Program-made: the position numbers and the translations under genes | Assembly: GCA_015200025.1 (NCBI GenBank) | Contig: CP054186.1 | Coordinates: 3,336,643-3,400,642 of the forward strand | Length of the DNA: 64,000 nucleotides | DNA from: Phycisphaeraceae bacterium | Lineage (GTDB): Bacteria > Planctomycetota > Phycisphaerae > Phycisphaerales > UBA1924 | Direction: 5' to 3' | Notes under the pieces: generated by a model | What the model saw: the letters and a program-made list of their open reading frames with translations, nothing else | What the model was told of the DNA's origin: nothing | The model's database searches: none | In this document: one piece after another, positions 28,012-37,214 of the stretch | Numbering within the stretch: the first letter of the stretch is position 1 | Layout of the letters: every line of letters begins with the position of its first letter

Positions 28012-29727
28012 ATGGACCACGCGACCCCCGAGAGCGGCGCGCCCGAGAGCGGCGTGCTGGCGGACCTGAGGAACCGGTTCGACCGCGGCGACCCGGACGC
28101 GGCGATCGCCGAGGCTCGGGCGCTGGCGGGGCGGTTCCCCGGGTCGTGGCAGGCGTGGGAGCTGCTGGCGTACATGGTGATGTGGCGCGGGCAGGCGCTG
28201 CACGACACGGGGATGATGGAGGAAGCGGTGGGGCTCCAGCGTCGCGCGGTGGAAGCGGCGCCCACGAACGGGCGTTCGCGGCAGGTCCTCATCAACTACC
28301 TGGGGATGCACCGGCTGGTCGACGAGGCGATGGACCAGGCGTCGGCGTGGGTCACCTTCGACGGGGACAACCCCAGCGCGCACCTGGCGTTCGCGGGCGC
28401 GTGCCTGGACTGCCTGGAGTTCGACCGGGCCCGGGCGGCGCTGACCGAGATGGTCGCCCGGTGGCCCGACGACCTGGCGATCGCCGACTTCGCCTGCAAC
28501 TTCGCCAACTACGACCCGTCGGTGTCGCCCGCCGAACGTACGGCGGTGCAGCGTTCGTTCGGGGATCGGCTCGAACGCCTGCTCCCCCCGGCGACGGCGC
28601 GGCACACCAACCCGAGGGACCCCGAGCGCAAGCTCCGCGTGGGGTTCGTCTCGGGTGATTTCCGGCTGCATTCGTGCGCGTTCTTCCTGCTGCCGTTGCT
28701 GACGAACCTGGACCGCGATCTGTACGAGCCTTTCTTGTATTACACGTACCCCGTCGAGGACGCGTACGTGAAGCGGTTCCGCGGGCTGTCGAAGAGGTTT
28801 GTCAAATCGATCCCGAACGTGGCGGGGGTGACCGAGGGGCTGGGGTTTAAGTTCTGGAACGACCGGCTTGATGTCCTGTTCGACCTGGCGGGGCACACGC
28901 CGGGGCACCGGCTGCACGTCTTTCACGCGAAGAACGTCCCGGTGCAGGTGAACTACCTGGGCTACCCGTCGACGACGGGGGTGCCGGCGGTCGGGTACCG
29001 GTTCGTGGATTCGACCACGGACCCGCCGGGATCGGAGCCTCTGGCGACGGAGGAGCTGGTGAGGCTCGACCCGTGCTTTGTGTGCTACGGCCCGCCGGAG
29101 GAGGCGCCGGCGGTCGAGCCGAGGCCGGCGGAGGGTCCCCCGGTGTTCTGCTCGTTCAACACGAACGTGAAGATGAACGACCCGACGATCCGGCTGTGGG
29201 GGCGGGTGCTGGCGGCGGTCCCGGGCTCGACGCTGGTGCTGAAGAACTCGGGGTACGTCCAGCCCCGGATGCGGGCGGTGGTGGAGCGGAAGTTCGCGGC
29301 GGCGGGTGTGGACCCGTTGAGGCTCGTGCTGGTGCCCGGGGAGCCCGGGCTCGCGTCGCACCTGGCGTGGTACAACCGGGTGGACGTGGCGCTCGACCCC
29401 TTGCACTACAACGGGACCACGACGACGTGCGAGGCGATGTGGATGGGGGTGCCGGTGGTGACGCGGCGGGGGGACTGCCACGCGGGGCGGGTCGGGGCGT
29501 CGCTGCTGGGCGCGGTCGGGCTGGGGGGGTTGATCGCGGGGACGGACGACGAGTATGTGGAGGCGGCGCGGGCGCTGGTGGCGGACCGGGCGGGGCTGAG
29601 GGACGTGAAGGCGTCGCTGCGCGGGCGGATGGCATCGGGCCCGCTGTGCGACGGCGCGGGGTTCGCGAGGCGGTTCGAGGGGGCGGTGCGCGGGCTGTGG
29701 CGCCGGTGGTGCGCGTCGTCGGGGTGA
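28012..29727 (+). CDS. SPINDLY/OGT-type (GT41) glycosyltransferase with N-terminal TPR-like repeats
   Basis: 571 residues. The first ~190 are TPR-like helices (GSWQAWELLAYMVMW, AVEAAPTNGRSRQVL, NPSAHLAFAGACLD). The catalytic part matches bacterial O-GlcNAc-transferase-like proteins: LRVGFVSGDFRLHSCAFFL, DVLFDLAGHTPGHRL, VQVNYLGYPSTTG, FCSFNTNVKMNDPTIRLWGRVL and DPLHYNGTTTTCEAMWMGVPVVT, the last being the nucleotide-sugar site. It probably glycosylates proteins on Ser/Thr, or a surface acceptor, in the cytoplasm. It begins 8 bp after the photolyase gene. Donor and target cannot be told from sequence. Confidence 0.88.
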   Translation: MDHATPESGAPESGVLADLRNRFDRGDPDAAIAEARALAGRFPGSWQAWELLAYMVMWRGQALHDTGMMEEAVGLQRRAVEAAPTNGRSRQVLINYLGMHRLVDEAMDQASAWVTFDGDNPSAHLAFAGACLDCLEFDRARAALTEMVARWPDDLAIADFACNFANYDPSVSPAERTAVQRSFGDRLERLLPPATARHTNPRDPERKLRVGFVSGDFRLHSCAFFLLPLLTNLDRDLYEPFLYYTYPVEDAYVKRFRGLSKRFVKSIPNVAGVTEGLGFKFWNDRLDVLFDLAGHTPGHRLHVFHAKNVPVQVNYLGYPSTTGVPAVGYRFVDSTTDPPGSEPLATEELVRLDPCFVCYGPPEEAPAVEPRPAEGPPVFCSFNTNVKMNDPTIRLWGRVLAAVPGSTLVLKNSGYVQPRMRAVVERKFAAAGVDPLRLVLVPGEPGLASHLAWYNRVDVALDPLHYNGTTTTCEAMWMGVPVVTRRGDCHAGRVGASLLGAVGLGGLIAGTDDEYVEAARALVADRAGLRDVKASLRGRMASGPLCDGAGFARRFEGAVRGLWRRWCASSG

Positions 29728-29815
29728 GCGGGGCTCGCCCCGGTGCGATAGGCTTGGTCCCCCGGGCGGTGGCCCGGACCAAGGACACGCGGGCCGCCCG
29801 CGGCGGAGGACGACC

Positions 29816-30988
29816 GTGACGAACGCCGGCGCGACGATGCAAGCCCAGGACCACACCAAGGCACGGGCGTTGGTGGACGAACTGCTGGCGGAGTTCCTGG
29901 GCAAGAACGCGCACGCGAGGGACCTCTCGGAGCGGCTGGCCGAGCGGACGGGCACGCGGCTGGCGGATTGGGTGGACTCGATCGAGGTCCCGCTGACGGC
30001 GCGCGAGCGTGCGAGGTTCGGTGCGGCGGGCTTCGCGCACCGCCCCGCGCCCGGCTCGCCCGAGCACCACGCGAGGGAAGGGGCCGGGCTCCCGTCGCTC
30101 ATCCTGGGGAACAGCATGACCGTGCGGGTGGGCGTTCGGGTAGATTCGGTGGCGGACTTCCTGGCGGCGTGGCGGCTCGAGCACCCCGTCGACGGGGAGC
30201 CCTTCAGCCAGTTCCGCGCGTCGCTGGCCTTTCACGGGCAGTACGCCGACCTGCACGTGGTCGAGCGGCACGGGTACCGCGGGTTCACGCCGGTCTACAA
30301 CTCCGAGCACCAGAGGCTGATGAGCGTGCGTCACGCCGAGACGTTCCGCCGGCGTCACCGGGATTTCGGTGTGGACGACGCGGCGGAATCACGCGGGGTC
30401 GAGCACACGCTGCGGATGGTCGAGTCGGCGGTGCACGACCTCGGGCGCGACTGGGCGTGCGACCTGTTCTTCGCGGCCGAGCGTGAGTATTGGCAACGGC
30501 GGTGCCGGGCCGGCCTGGCGCAGAAGGCCGCACAGGACACGCTGGGGCTCGGGTGGGGCAACCACCACCGGCACGTGTACCGGGCGAGCGAGCGGACCGG
30601 GGTCGGGCTCTCGGCGCTGCTCGGGAAGCTCGGGTTCAAGGAGACCGAAGGCGGCTCGGCCGGGGCGCCGGCGTCGAGGACCTTCGAGCAGCCGGTGGCG
30701 GGGATCGTGGTGGACGTCGAGGCCGCCGATGGCCCCGCGGGCGAGGTGGCGCGGTGGTGCGCCCTGCACGGCGAATCGTTGCTCCAGGGCGGGCTCCGCG
30801 GGCTGGTGTGCCGGGCGGGGATCACCGGGCACGGCGGGCCGGGCGTGGAGCCGTGCCCGATCGAACCCAAACGTCTCGAGGCGGCGGTCTCGCGCGGGGT
30901 GTTGAAAGAGGCGGAGGCGGCGCGGCTCCGGGCCGAGGGGGCCGAGGGGTCGATCGTGGTGCGTGCCGGGGTGCGGGGAGCGGTGTGA
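29816..30988 (+). CDS. Conserved-looking protein of unknown function
   Basis: 390 residues from GTG 29816, which has GGAGG six bases upstream; ATG 29837 is an alternative. I do not recognise it. It has no signal peptide or membrane segment. An early part has VDELLAEFLGKNAHARDLSERLAERTG split over two helices. The middle contains FHGQYADLHVVERHGYRGFTPVY. A notable patch, GLGWGNHHRHVYR, is rich in His and Arg and looks like a functional site, with a Cys-rich region (ACDLFF, RRCRAG) before it. The C-terminal ~40 residues are Ala/Glu-rich. It lies between the GT41 and MoxR genes on the same strand. Confidence 0.6.
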   Translation: MTNAGATMQAQDHTKARALVDELLAEFLGKNAHARDLSERLAERTGTRLADWVDSIEVPLTARERARFGAAGFAHRPAPGSPEHHAREGAGLPSLILGNSMTVRVGVRVDSVADFLAAWRLEHPVDGEPFSQFRASLAFHGQYADLHVVERHGYRGFTPVYNSEHQRLMSVRHAETFRRRHRDFGVDDAAESRGVEHTLRMVESAVHDLGRDWACDLFFAAEREYWQRRCRAGLAQKAAQDTLGLGWGNHHRHVYRASERTGVGLSALLGKLGFKETEGGSAGAPASRTFEQPVAGIVVDVEAADGPAGEVARWCALHGESLLQGGLRGLVCRAGITGHGGPGVEPCPIEPKRLEAAVSRGVLKEAEAARLRAEGAEGSIVVRAGVRGAV

Positions 30989-31022
30989 CGGGGGCGCGGG
31001 GGGCAACGAGGCGAGGCCGAGC

Positions 31023-32042
31023 ATGAGCCAGGGTGATGTCGAGCGGGAGGTGGCGTCGTTCCGGGAGGACTTTGAGCGTGTGCGCGCGCAGGTGGCGCGG
31101 GCGGTGGTGGGGCAGGGCGAGGTGGTGGAATCGACGCTGATCTGTCTGTTCGTGGGGGGGCACGTGCTGCTCGAGGGCGTGCCCGGGGTGGGCAAGACGC
31201 TCCTGATCCGCTCGCTGAGCCGGGCGTTGTCGCTCTCGTTCTCGCGGATCCAGTTCACCCCGGACCTGATGCCCGCGGACATCACCGGGACGACGATCGT
31301 GGCGGAGTTCGACGACGAGCACGGTCGGCGGGCGCGGGAATTCCGGTTCCAGCACGGGCCGGTGTTCGCGCAGATCCTGCTGGCCGACGAGATCAACCGG
31401 GCGACGCCCAAGACGCAGTCGGCGTTGCTGGAGGCGATGCAGGAGCGGAGCGTGACGGTGGGTGGGACGACGCACGCGTTGCCCGAGCCGTTCCTGGTGA
31501 TGGCGACGCAGAACCCCATCGAGCAGGAGGGGACGTACCCGTTGCCCGAGGCGCAGCTGGACCGCTTTTTCTTCAAGGTGCTCGTGCCCCCGCCGGGGCG
31601 GGCGGACCTGACGGAGATCGTCGACCGGACGACGGGGGGGGCGGGCGTGGAGGTCAGTCCGGTGCTGGACGCGGCGAGGATCGTGGAGCATCAGGCGCTG
31701 GTGCGCCGGGTGGCGGTGGCGCCGAGTGTCCGGGACTACGCGGTGCGGCTCACGCTGGCGACGCAGCCGGGCGCGGAGGGCGGGGGGTTCCGATCGGATC
31801 AGGTCGAGCGGTACGTGCGTCTCGGGGCGTCGCCCCGGGCGGCCCAGGCGTTGATCCTGTCGGGCAAGTGCCGGGCGCTCCTGGACGGCAGGCCGACGGT
31901 CTCGGTCGAGGACCTGAGGCGTTCGGCGCTCCCGGCGCTGCGACACCGGATGATCCTGAACTTCGAGGCGCACGCGGAGGGGGTCTCGACGGACTCGATC
32001 GTCCGGAACCTGGTGGACACGATGCCGGTGGACGCGGCGTGA
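31023..32042 (+). CDS. MoxR family AAA+ ATPase
   Basis: A 339-residue MoxR ATPase. It shows ARAVVGQGEVVE at the N-terminus, Walker A GVPGVGKT, Walker B ILLADEINRATPKTQSALLEAMQE, sensor-1 MATQNPIEQEGTYPLPEAQLDRF and the C-terminal lid with LGASPRAAQAL. These are chaperone-like ATPases that usually sit beside DUF58 and vWA genes. Here the next gene is an unrelated secreted protein, so the usual partners are missing from this locus. The start at 31023 gives the standard N-terminus. Confidence 0.95.
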   Translation: MSQGDVEREVASFREDFERVRAQVARAVVGQGEVVESTLICLFVGGHVLLEGVPGVGKTLLIRSLSRALSLSFSRIQFTPDLMPADITGTTIVAEFDDEHGRRAREFRFQHGPVFAQILLADEINRATPKTQSALLEAMQERSVTVGGTTHALPEPFLVMATQNPIEQEGTYPLPEAQLDRFFFKVLVPPPGRADLTEIVDRTTGGAGVEVSPVLDAARIVEHQALVRRVAVAPSVRDYAVRLTLATQPGAEGGGFRSDQVERYVRLGASPRAAQALILSGKCRALLDGRPTVSVEDLRRSALPALRHRMILNFEAHAEGVSTDSIVRNLVDTMPVDAA

Positions 32043-32250
32043 AGAGGCCGGATCGGCGCGTTATCGGATCGTGTCGGTGAAAGCCCTTCCGCGGGGCGAA
32101 CCGAGCCCGACTCTCGCGTTCGTGCGAACAATCGGGGAATCGTGGAACATTTTCCCCACAACGTGGTACACTCCGCACACGGCGTACGGCGGCGACCATG
32201 TGGGAGCCCCAGCCGGTTCGTGGCGGGTCTTCGGGGACAGGAGTTGTCGT

Positions 32251-33108
32251 ATGAGGAAGAGCGCGATGCTGGCGGGCGTGGCGGGTCTGGCCTTGGTGGC
32301 CTCGGCGATGGCGAACGACGTGGCGGTCCCGGTGACGGGGCCGGTTCAGCGGGTTCCGGTCGAGAACATGGGCGGCGTGCGCATCGCGCCGACCTCCCGC
32401 GACAACACGGTGTTCTACGATCAGACCATCGGCGGGCTGCTGACGAACACGGCCAACCCGCGCGTGGCGCTCGACGACGCGTCGGCGATCCCCGGGCCCG
32501 CGTCCAACGCGACGTTCCCCCTCGTGGTCAACGCGTTCAACACCGGGTTCGCGATGCCGGTCGCGACGGACTTTGACCTGGAGGTTACGTTCTTCGACGG
32601 GATCGACCTCGCGGCGCCCGCCGACACCCTGGCGGCCACCGGGTTCATCGCCGGGTACGTCATCGAGATCCGCGGCCTGGCGGCGGGCACGTACGAGACG
32701 GGCCTGATCGATCTCTCGGGCGGCTTCGAGTTCACCCTCCCCGACGCGGGGTTCTTCGTGCTCGTCCGCTACATGCTCCCCGGGTACGCCAGCGACCTGG
32801 ACATGGTCCCGTTGGGCTCGGTGCACGTCCTTCACGGTGGCGGCCGTGACGCGGGGACCTGGGCTTCGAATCAGGTCGGTCACTCGCACGCGACCTATAT
32901 CCGCGACTTCGACGCCGACGGGATCGCTGAGATCGCCGACGGCTTCCGCGCCTTCGGGTTCCCCAACTCCTGCAACATCTACTTCCAGCTCCAGGCCGAC
33001 ATCCCGGCGTGCAGCGGCGGGTCCTGCCCGGCCGACTTCAACGGCGACGGCTTCCTCGACTTCTTCGACCTCGACGCCTATATCGAGGCCTTCGAGACCG
33101 GCTGCTGA
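32251..33108 (+). CDS. Secreted protein with GC-type dockerin-like C-terminus
   Basis: 285 residues; AGGAG lies ~8 bases before the ATG. A signal peptide occupies residues 1-21 (MRKSAMLAGVAGLALVASAMA). A beta-rich domain of ~230 residues follows, and then a C-terminal tail with CPADFNGDGFLDFFDLDAY that ends in Gly-Cys. This is the planctomycete dockerin-like module with a terminal GC, thought to act in surface sorting or anchoring. The main domain has no motif I recognise. The gene has its own terminator at 33159-33189. An imperfect promoter (GGAACA-17-TACACT, 32144-32172) lies in the 208-bp gap upstream. Confidence 0.8.
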   Translation: MRKSAMLAGVAGLALVASAMANDVAVPVTGPVQRVPVENMGGVRIAPTSRDNTVFYDQTIGGLLTNTANPRVALDDASAIPGPASNATFPLVVNAFNTGFAMPVATDFDLEVTFFDGIDLAAPADTLAATGFIAGYVIEIRGLAAGTYETGLIDLSGGFEFTLPDAGFFVLVRYMLPGYASDLDMVPLGSVHVLHGGGRDAGTWASNQVGHSHATYIRDFDADGIAEIADGFRAFGFPNSCNIYFQLQADIPACSGGSCPADFNGDGFLDFFDLDAYIEAFETGC

Positions 33109-33158
33109 TCGCGGCGCACGCACGGGGCTTTGAGCCACGTGATGGAATCACACACTCG

Positions 33159-33189
33159 GGCCCCTCACCTCACGGTGGGGGGCCTTTTT
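33159..33189 (+). terminator. Intrinsic terminator after the dockerin-tailed gene
   Basis: An 11-bp stem, GGCCCCTCACC with GGTGGGGGGCC (one G-T pair), loop TCAC, then five T. It separates the gene from the convergent lys cluster. Confidence 0.9.
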
Positions 33190-34373
33190 CATTCGTCGGC
33201 ACGTGTTGAGCGGGCCGCGAGTTCCGCCGTCAGCGACCGCAGCGCGGCCTCGAGCACCCCGGCCGCACGGCCGAACTCGTCGAGGTCGAGGTGTTCCTCG
33301 GGGGTGTGGTCCAGGGCGCTGTCGCCCGGGCCGTACGCGGCGATGGGGCATCCCCACACCGGGCCCACGACGTTCATGTCGCTCGTCCCGGTCTTGTGCT
33401 TGAGCGCGGGGCTCCCGCCGGCGTCCCGGACGGCGTTGACGATCGCCCGCGCGACGGGCGACGAACGGTCGGCGACGTACGCGTGCTCGGGCCCGCGGAA
33501 CGCGAGTTCGAGCCCGGGGCCGCAACGTCGGCAGACCGCCTCGACCTCCCCGGGCGTGACCCCGGGCGGGAGCCTGAACCCCGCGTCGAGCCTGGCGCGG
33601 TCGGAAAGGCCGTCCTCGGACGAGGCCTCGACCCCGCGGAGCGAGGCCTGGATGGTCCCGAACGCGCCATCGCGGCCCCGGTTCATCTCGGCGACGGCCT
33701 CGCGGACTCTGGCCCAGAACTCGAACACCGCGTCGGCGGACGAGCCGTTGGGCCCCGCGGTGTGCGTGCGCGGGCGTTCGAGGCGGGCCTCGGCGATCAG
33801 TCGTCCCTTGTACCCCAGGGTGACGCCGTTCCACCCGCTGGGCTCGCCGATGAGACAGGCCGAGGGCGTGTACCGGCCGGCGGCGGCGCGGGCGCCCTTG
33901 CTCGTCGCGACTTCTTCTTCGACCGCGCCGATGACCACGAACCGGACGCCGCCGGGCGGGATGGCACGCGAGGCCGCGGCGAGAAAGCACGCGAGGGGCC
34001 CCTTCGCGTCGACCGTGCCCCGCCCGTGAAGGATGCGCCCCTCGCGGCGGACGTCGATCTCGCCCGGGACGGTGTCGATGTGCCCGAGGAGCACGATGTC
34101 GCGGACGCCGGGCTCGGCGCGGGTCGGGTCGCCCGAGGTCGAGGCGCAGGGGCTGCCACTCTCGTCGATGGCGGCGTGGAGCCCCCACGCGGAGGCCGTG
34201 GCGATGAAGAGTTCAGCGGCGGCACGCTCGCGGCGTGAGACGCTCGGGGTACGGACGAGGCGTTCGAGGAAGGCTTCCGCGTCATGAGTGGAGGGGGCGG
34301 GCCGAGCGGCATTCGTGGCGGAGTTCGGACCCGGGGCGGGGGTGGGGGTGGGGGTGGGGGTGGGGGGGGTCAT
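33189..34373 (-). CDS. lysK: [LysW]-lysine/[LysW]-ornithine hydrolase (M20 family)
   Basis: A 394-residue M20 peptidase-fold protein. The metal-site motifs are LLGHIDTVPG, GRGTVDAKGPLA and GAVEEEV (catalytic Glu), followed by LIGEPSGWNGVTLGYKG and KHKTGTSDMNVVGPVWGCP. The last matches LysK/ArgE-like deacylases of the LysW pathway. It would release lysine or ornithine from the carrier LysW. Its ATG overlaps the lysZ stop (ATGA). The first ~30 residues are a Pro-Thr repeat encoded by a G-tract repeat, not part of the normal fold. It ends the lysWXYZK cluster. Confidence 0.85.
   Translation of the reverse strand: MTPPTPTPTPTPAPGPNSATNAARPAPSTHDAEAFLERLVRTPSVSRRERAAAELFIATASAWGLHAAIDESGSPCASTSGDPTRAEPGVRDIVLLGHIDTVPGEIDVRREGRILHGRGTVDAKGPLACFLAAASRAIPPGGVRFVVIGAVEEEVATSKGARAAAGRYTPSACLIGEPSGWNGVTLGYKGRLIAEARLERPRTHTAGPNGSSADAVFEFWARVREAVAEMNRGRDGAFGTIQASLRGVEASSEDGLSDRARLDAGFRLPPGVTPGEVEAVCRRCGPGLELAFRGPEHAYVADRSSPVARAIVNAVRDAGGSPALKHKTGTSDMNVVGPVWGCPIAAYGPGDSALDHTPEEHLDLDEFGRAAGVLEAALRSLTAELAARSTRADE
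34332..34370. repeat. GGGGGT hexamer tract at the lysZ-lysK junction
   Basis: GGGGGT units on the + strand encode the Pro-Thr N-terminus of LysK and begin right at the ATGA overlap. The unit length keeps the frame. Confidence 0.85.
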
Positions 34374-35173
34374 GAGAAGACGGTCCCTTCGCCCGAGAGG
34401 GCCCGGGAGATGGAGCCGGGCGATCGGGCGTCGCCGATGACGACGCGGCGGACCCCGCCTACGAGGGCGTCGGCGGCGCCCAGGACTTTTTTCTTCATCC
34501 GCCCCTGCGCGATGGAGGCGGCGTGCTCGATGCCCGCGCGGTCGACCCGCTCGATCAGCGTCGATTCGTCCGGGAAGGCGCTCAACAGCCCCCGGACGTT
34601 CGAGAGCAGGAGCAGCGACTCGGCGCCCAGGGCGGCGGCCGTGGCGGCGGCGGCGCGGTCCGCGTCGACGTTGATGGGCTCGTGCTCGGTGCTGATGCCC
34701 GGGGGGCTGACCACGGGCGTGTACCCCGCCTCCAGCAGCGTCCGCAGCAGGCCCGCGTTGACACGCTCGACGTTGCCCGAGTAGTCGTCGCGGATGATCA
34801 CGGTGCGGGTGCCCTCGACGGAGCGGATGGCCTTCTTACGCTCCCCTTCCCACAGGCGGCCGTCCATCCCGCTGAGCCCGACGGCGTTGACCCCGCGGGC
34901 CTGGAGCAGCTCGACGATCTTCTGGTTGAGCATCCCGCGGCAGGCCATCTGGAAGACCGCGAGGGTCTCGCGGTCGGTCCGCCGGCTCTGGTGACCCGAG
35001 GGCGAGGTGATGGTCCGTTGCGGGGTGCCCAGCGAGCGGGCGAGGGTGTTGGTCGCGTCGGACCCGCCGTGGACGAGGACGAGTCGTTGCCCGCCCCTGA
35101 CGAGCGAGGCGGCGTCGTCGCAGACCGCTTCGAGGTTGACGCCCGCCGAGCCACCGATCTTGACGACGATCAT
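34370..35173 (-). CDS. lysZ: [LysW]-aminoadipate/[LysW]-glutamate kinase
   Basis: A 267-residue amino-acid kinase. KIGGSAGVN gives the phosphate-binding Lys/Gly motif, LVHGGSDATN the acceptor site, and SPPGISTEHEPINVDADRAAAATAAAL the nucleotide-binding region. It is closer to LysZ than to the N-acetylglutamate kinase ArgB, which fits its neighbours. It phosphorylates the side-chain carboxylate of the LysW-bound substrate. Its stop overlaps lysK's start, and it lies 25 bp after lysY. Confidence 0.88.
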   Translation of the reverse strand: MIVVKIGGSAGVNLEAVCDDAASLVRGGQRLVLVHGGSDATNTLARSLGTPQRTITSPSGHQSRRTDRETLAVFQMACRGMLNQKIVELLQARGVNAVGLSGMDGRLWEGERKKAIRSVEGTRTVIIRDDYSGNVERVNAGLLRTLLEAGYTPVVSPPGISTEHEPINVDADRAAAATAAALGAESLLLLSNVRGLLSAFPDESTLIERVDRAGIEHAASIAQGRMKKKVLGAADALVGGVRRVVIGDARSPGSISRALSGEGTVFS

Positions 35174-35198
35174 CTCGCGCTCCTGGCCGAGGTTGGGT

Positions 35199-36251
35199 TC
35201 AGATGGGGTGGAGCCCCGGGAAGGTGAGCCCGAGGGTTTCCTCGAGCCCGAGCATGAGGTTCATGCACTGGACGGCGGACCCCGCGGCGCCCTTCATCAG
35301 GTTATCGATGGCGCTGATGACGACGACGCGCCCCGTACGCTCATCGCGTTCGAACCCCACGTCGGCGTAGTTGGTCCCCGCGAGGATCTTGGGCTCGGGG
35401 TAGCGGTAGAGTCCCGCGCGGTCCTTGACGAGGCGGACGAAGGGCTCGGCGCCGTAGGCCGAGCGGAAGAGCGACCAGAGGTCCTTGTCGGTGAGGCCCC
35501 GTGCGGGCGAGACGTGGGCGGTGCAGAGCACGCCGCGGACCATCTCGACGCTGGTGACCGAGAGGTCCATCTCGAACGCCCCGGACGGGTTCATGAGTTC
35601 CTGGACGGTCTCGGCCTGGTGGCGGTGGCCCGTGGGGGCGTAGGAACGGACCGCGCCCGCACGCTCGGGGTGGTGCGAAGACGGCGTGTGGGCGTTGCCG
35701 GCCTCGGACGAGCCCGCCTTGACGTCGCACACCACGCGGCGGATCAGACCCTCGCGGGCGAGGGGGTACAGGGCGAGATTGACGGCGGTGGCGTTGCACC
35801 CGACGCCGCTGGCGAGGCGGGCGCCGCGGAGGCGTTCGCGGTGGAACTCGGGGAGCCCGTAGACGAACCGGTCGAGCCAGGCGGGCGCGGGGTGGTCCTC
35901 GCCGTACCACTCGCGGTAGAGGGCGGCGTCGCGGAGGCGGAAGTCGGCGGAGAGGTCGATGATCCGCGGGGCGAGGGCGGTGTATGTCTCGATCGACTTC
36001 GAGGCCTCGCCGTGGGGGAGGCAGAGGAAGAGCACGTCGCAGGGCTCGAGCGCGGCGGGGTCGGTGAATTGGAGGCGGGTCCGCCCGCGGAGATTGGGGT
36101 GAACGCTCGCGGCGTTGACGCCGAGCTTGGAGCGGCTGGTGATCTGCGCGACCTCGACGGCGGGATGGTCGAGGAGGAGCCGGAGGACCTCGCCCCCGCC
36201 GTAGCCCGAGGCGCCGACGATCGAGACGCGGGGTCTCGCGGGGGTGGTCAT
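35199..36251 (-). CDS. lysY: [LysW]-aminoadipate/[LysW]-glutamate semialdehyde dehydrogenase
   Basis: 350 residues, ArgC-like. The Rossmann motif is [27 protein letters not shown] follows, and the catalytic Cys lies in [17 protein letters not shown]. The catalytic His region is [19 protein letters not shown]. It reduces the acyl-phosphate made by LysZ to the semialdehyde. Its ATG overlaps the lysX stop (ATGA), so the two are probably translated in step. Sequence alone cannot separate aminoadipate from glutamate as the cargo. Confidence 0.9.
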   Translation of the reverse strand: MTTPARPRVSIVGASGYGGGEVLRLLLDHPAVEVAQITSRSKLGVNAASVHPNLRGRTRLQFTDPAALEPCDVLFLCLPHGEASKSIETYTALAPRIIDLSADFRLRDAALYREWYGEDHPAPAWLDRFVYGLPEFHRERLRGARLASGVGCNATAVNLALYPLAREGLIRRVVCDVKAGSSEAGNAHTPSSHHPERAGAVRSYAPTGHRHQAETVQELMNPSGAFEMDLSVTSVEMVRGVLCTAHVSPARGLTDKDLWSLFRSAYGAEPFVRLVKDRAGLYRYPEPKILAGTNYADVGFERDERTGRVVVISAIDNLMKGAAGSAVQCMNLMLGLEETLGLTFPGLHPI

Positions 36252-37189
36252 TCAGGGTCTCCGTGGAGAGCGGCGGCCCCTGGGGTGTGAGCGACGCCGG
36301 CGGGCTTTGGTTCGACGACCCGGTCGCCGGTGCGGGGAGGGCGCGTCGCCGCGAGGGCGAGGAGGTGGTCGATGACTCGGCCCGGGATATCGACGCCGGT
36401 GGGCTCGATGCTGTTGCGGAACTCCATCGTGTGGTTGACCTCGCCGACGAGGTACCCCCGGGCGGGATGTTCGAGGACGTCGATCGCGAGCACGCCGCCC
36501 CCGACGGCCCGGGCCGCGCCGCGGCACACCCGGGCGAGGTCGGGGTCGATGGTGAGCCCCTCGGCCTTGCCACCCCGAGCGGTGTTGGTGATCCAGTGCT
36601 CGCTGCGGCGGAGGATCGCGGCGATGGGCTCGTCACCCGCCATGAACACCCGGATATCGCGCCCCGGCTTGTCGATGTACTCCTGGATGTAGTACACCCC
36701 GTGCTGCGGGCCCCCGAGCGTGGCCTTATGCTCGAGGATCGACTCGGCCGCGTCGCGGTCGTTCACCCGCGAGAGGAGCCGGCCCCAGGACCCGACCGTC
36801 GGCTTGAGCACCGCCGGGTAGCCCATCCGTTCGATCGCGCCCAGGGCGCTCTCGGGGTCGAGTGCGACGAGCACGCGGGGCGTGGGCACGCCCGCGCGGG
36901 CCAGGGCCGCGCTGGTCAGCAGCTTGTCCCCGCACGTCTCGATGATCGCGGACGCGTTGAGCGACGGGACCCCCGCGTGCTCGAACATCCGCACGGCCGT
37001 CAGCCCCTGCGTGTGGCTCACGCAACGGTCCAGGACCGCGTCGAAACGGTCCCACCCCGCGGGGTCGTGGATATCGAAGACGCAGGTCCGGGCGTCGATC
37101 AGTTCGTGCTCGATCCCGCGGCGGCCGAGCTCTTCGATGAGCAGCCGCTCCTCGACCCGAACCCTCGTGTACAGCAACGCGACGCGCAT
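36248..37189 (-). CDS. lysX: LysW-aminoadipate/glutamate ligase (RimK-like ATP-grasp)
   Basis: A 313-residue ATP-grasp enzyme that joins the substrate amino group to the C-terminal Glu of LysW. It opens [24 protein letters not shown]-grasp marks are [19 protein letters not shown] and [17 protein letters not shown], and the metal/substrate region is [20 protein letters not shown], very close to known LysX proteins. It lies 25 bp downstream of lysW and overlaps lysY. Whether it acts as LysX, ArgX or both remains open. Confidence 0.93.
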   Translation of the reverse strand: MRVALLYTRVRVEERLLIEELGRRGIEHELIDARTCVFDIHDPAGWDRFDAVLDRCVSHTQGLTAVRMFEHAGVPSLNASAIIETCGDKLLTSAALARAGVPTPRVLVALDPESALGAIERMGYPAVLKPTVGSWGRLLSRVNDRDAAESILEHKATLGGPQHGVYYIQEYIDKPGRDIRVFMAGDEPIAAILRRSEHWITNTARGGKAEGLTIDPDLARVCRGAARAVGGGVLAIDVLEHPARGYLVGEVNHTMEFRNSIEPTGVDIPGRVIDHLLALAATRPPRTGDRVVEPKPAGVAHTPGAAALHGDPE

Positions 37190-37214
37190 GGTTCGTCTCC
37201 TCCTCGGGCCGGGA

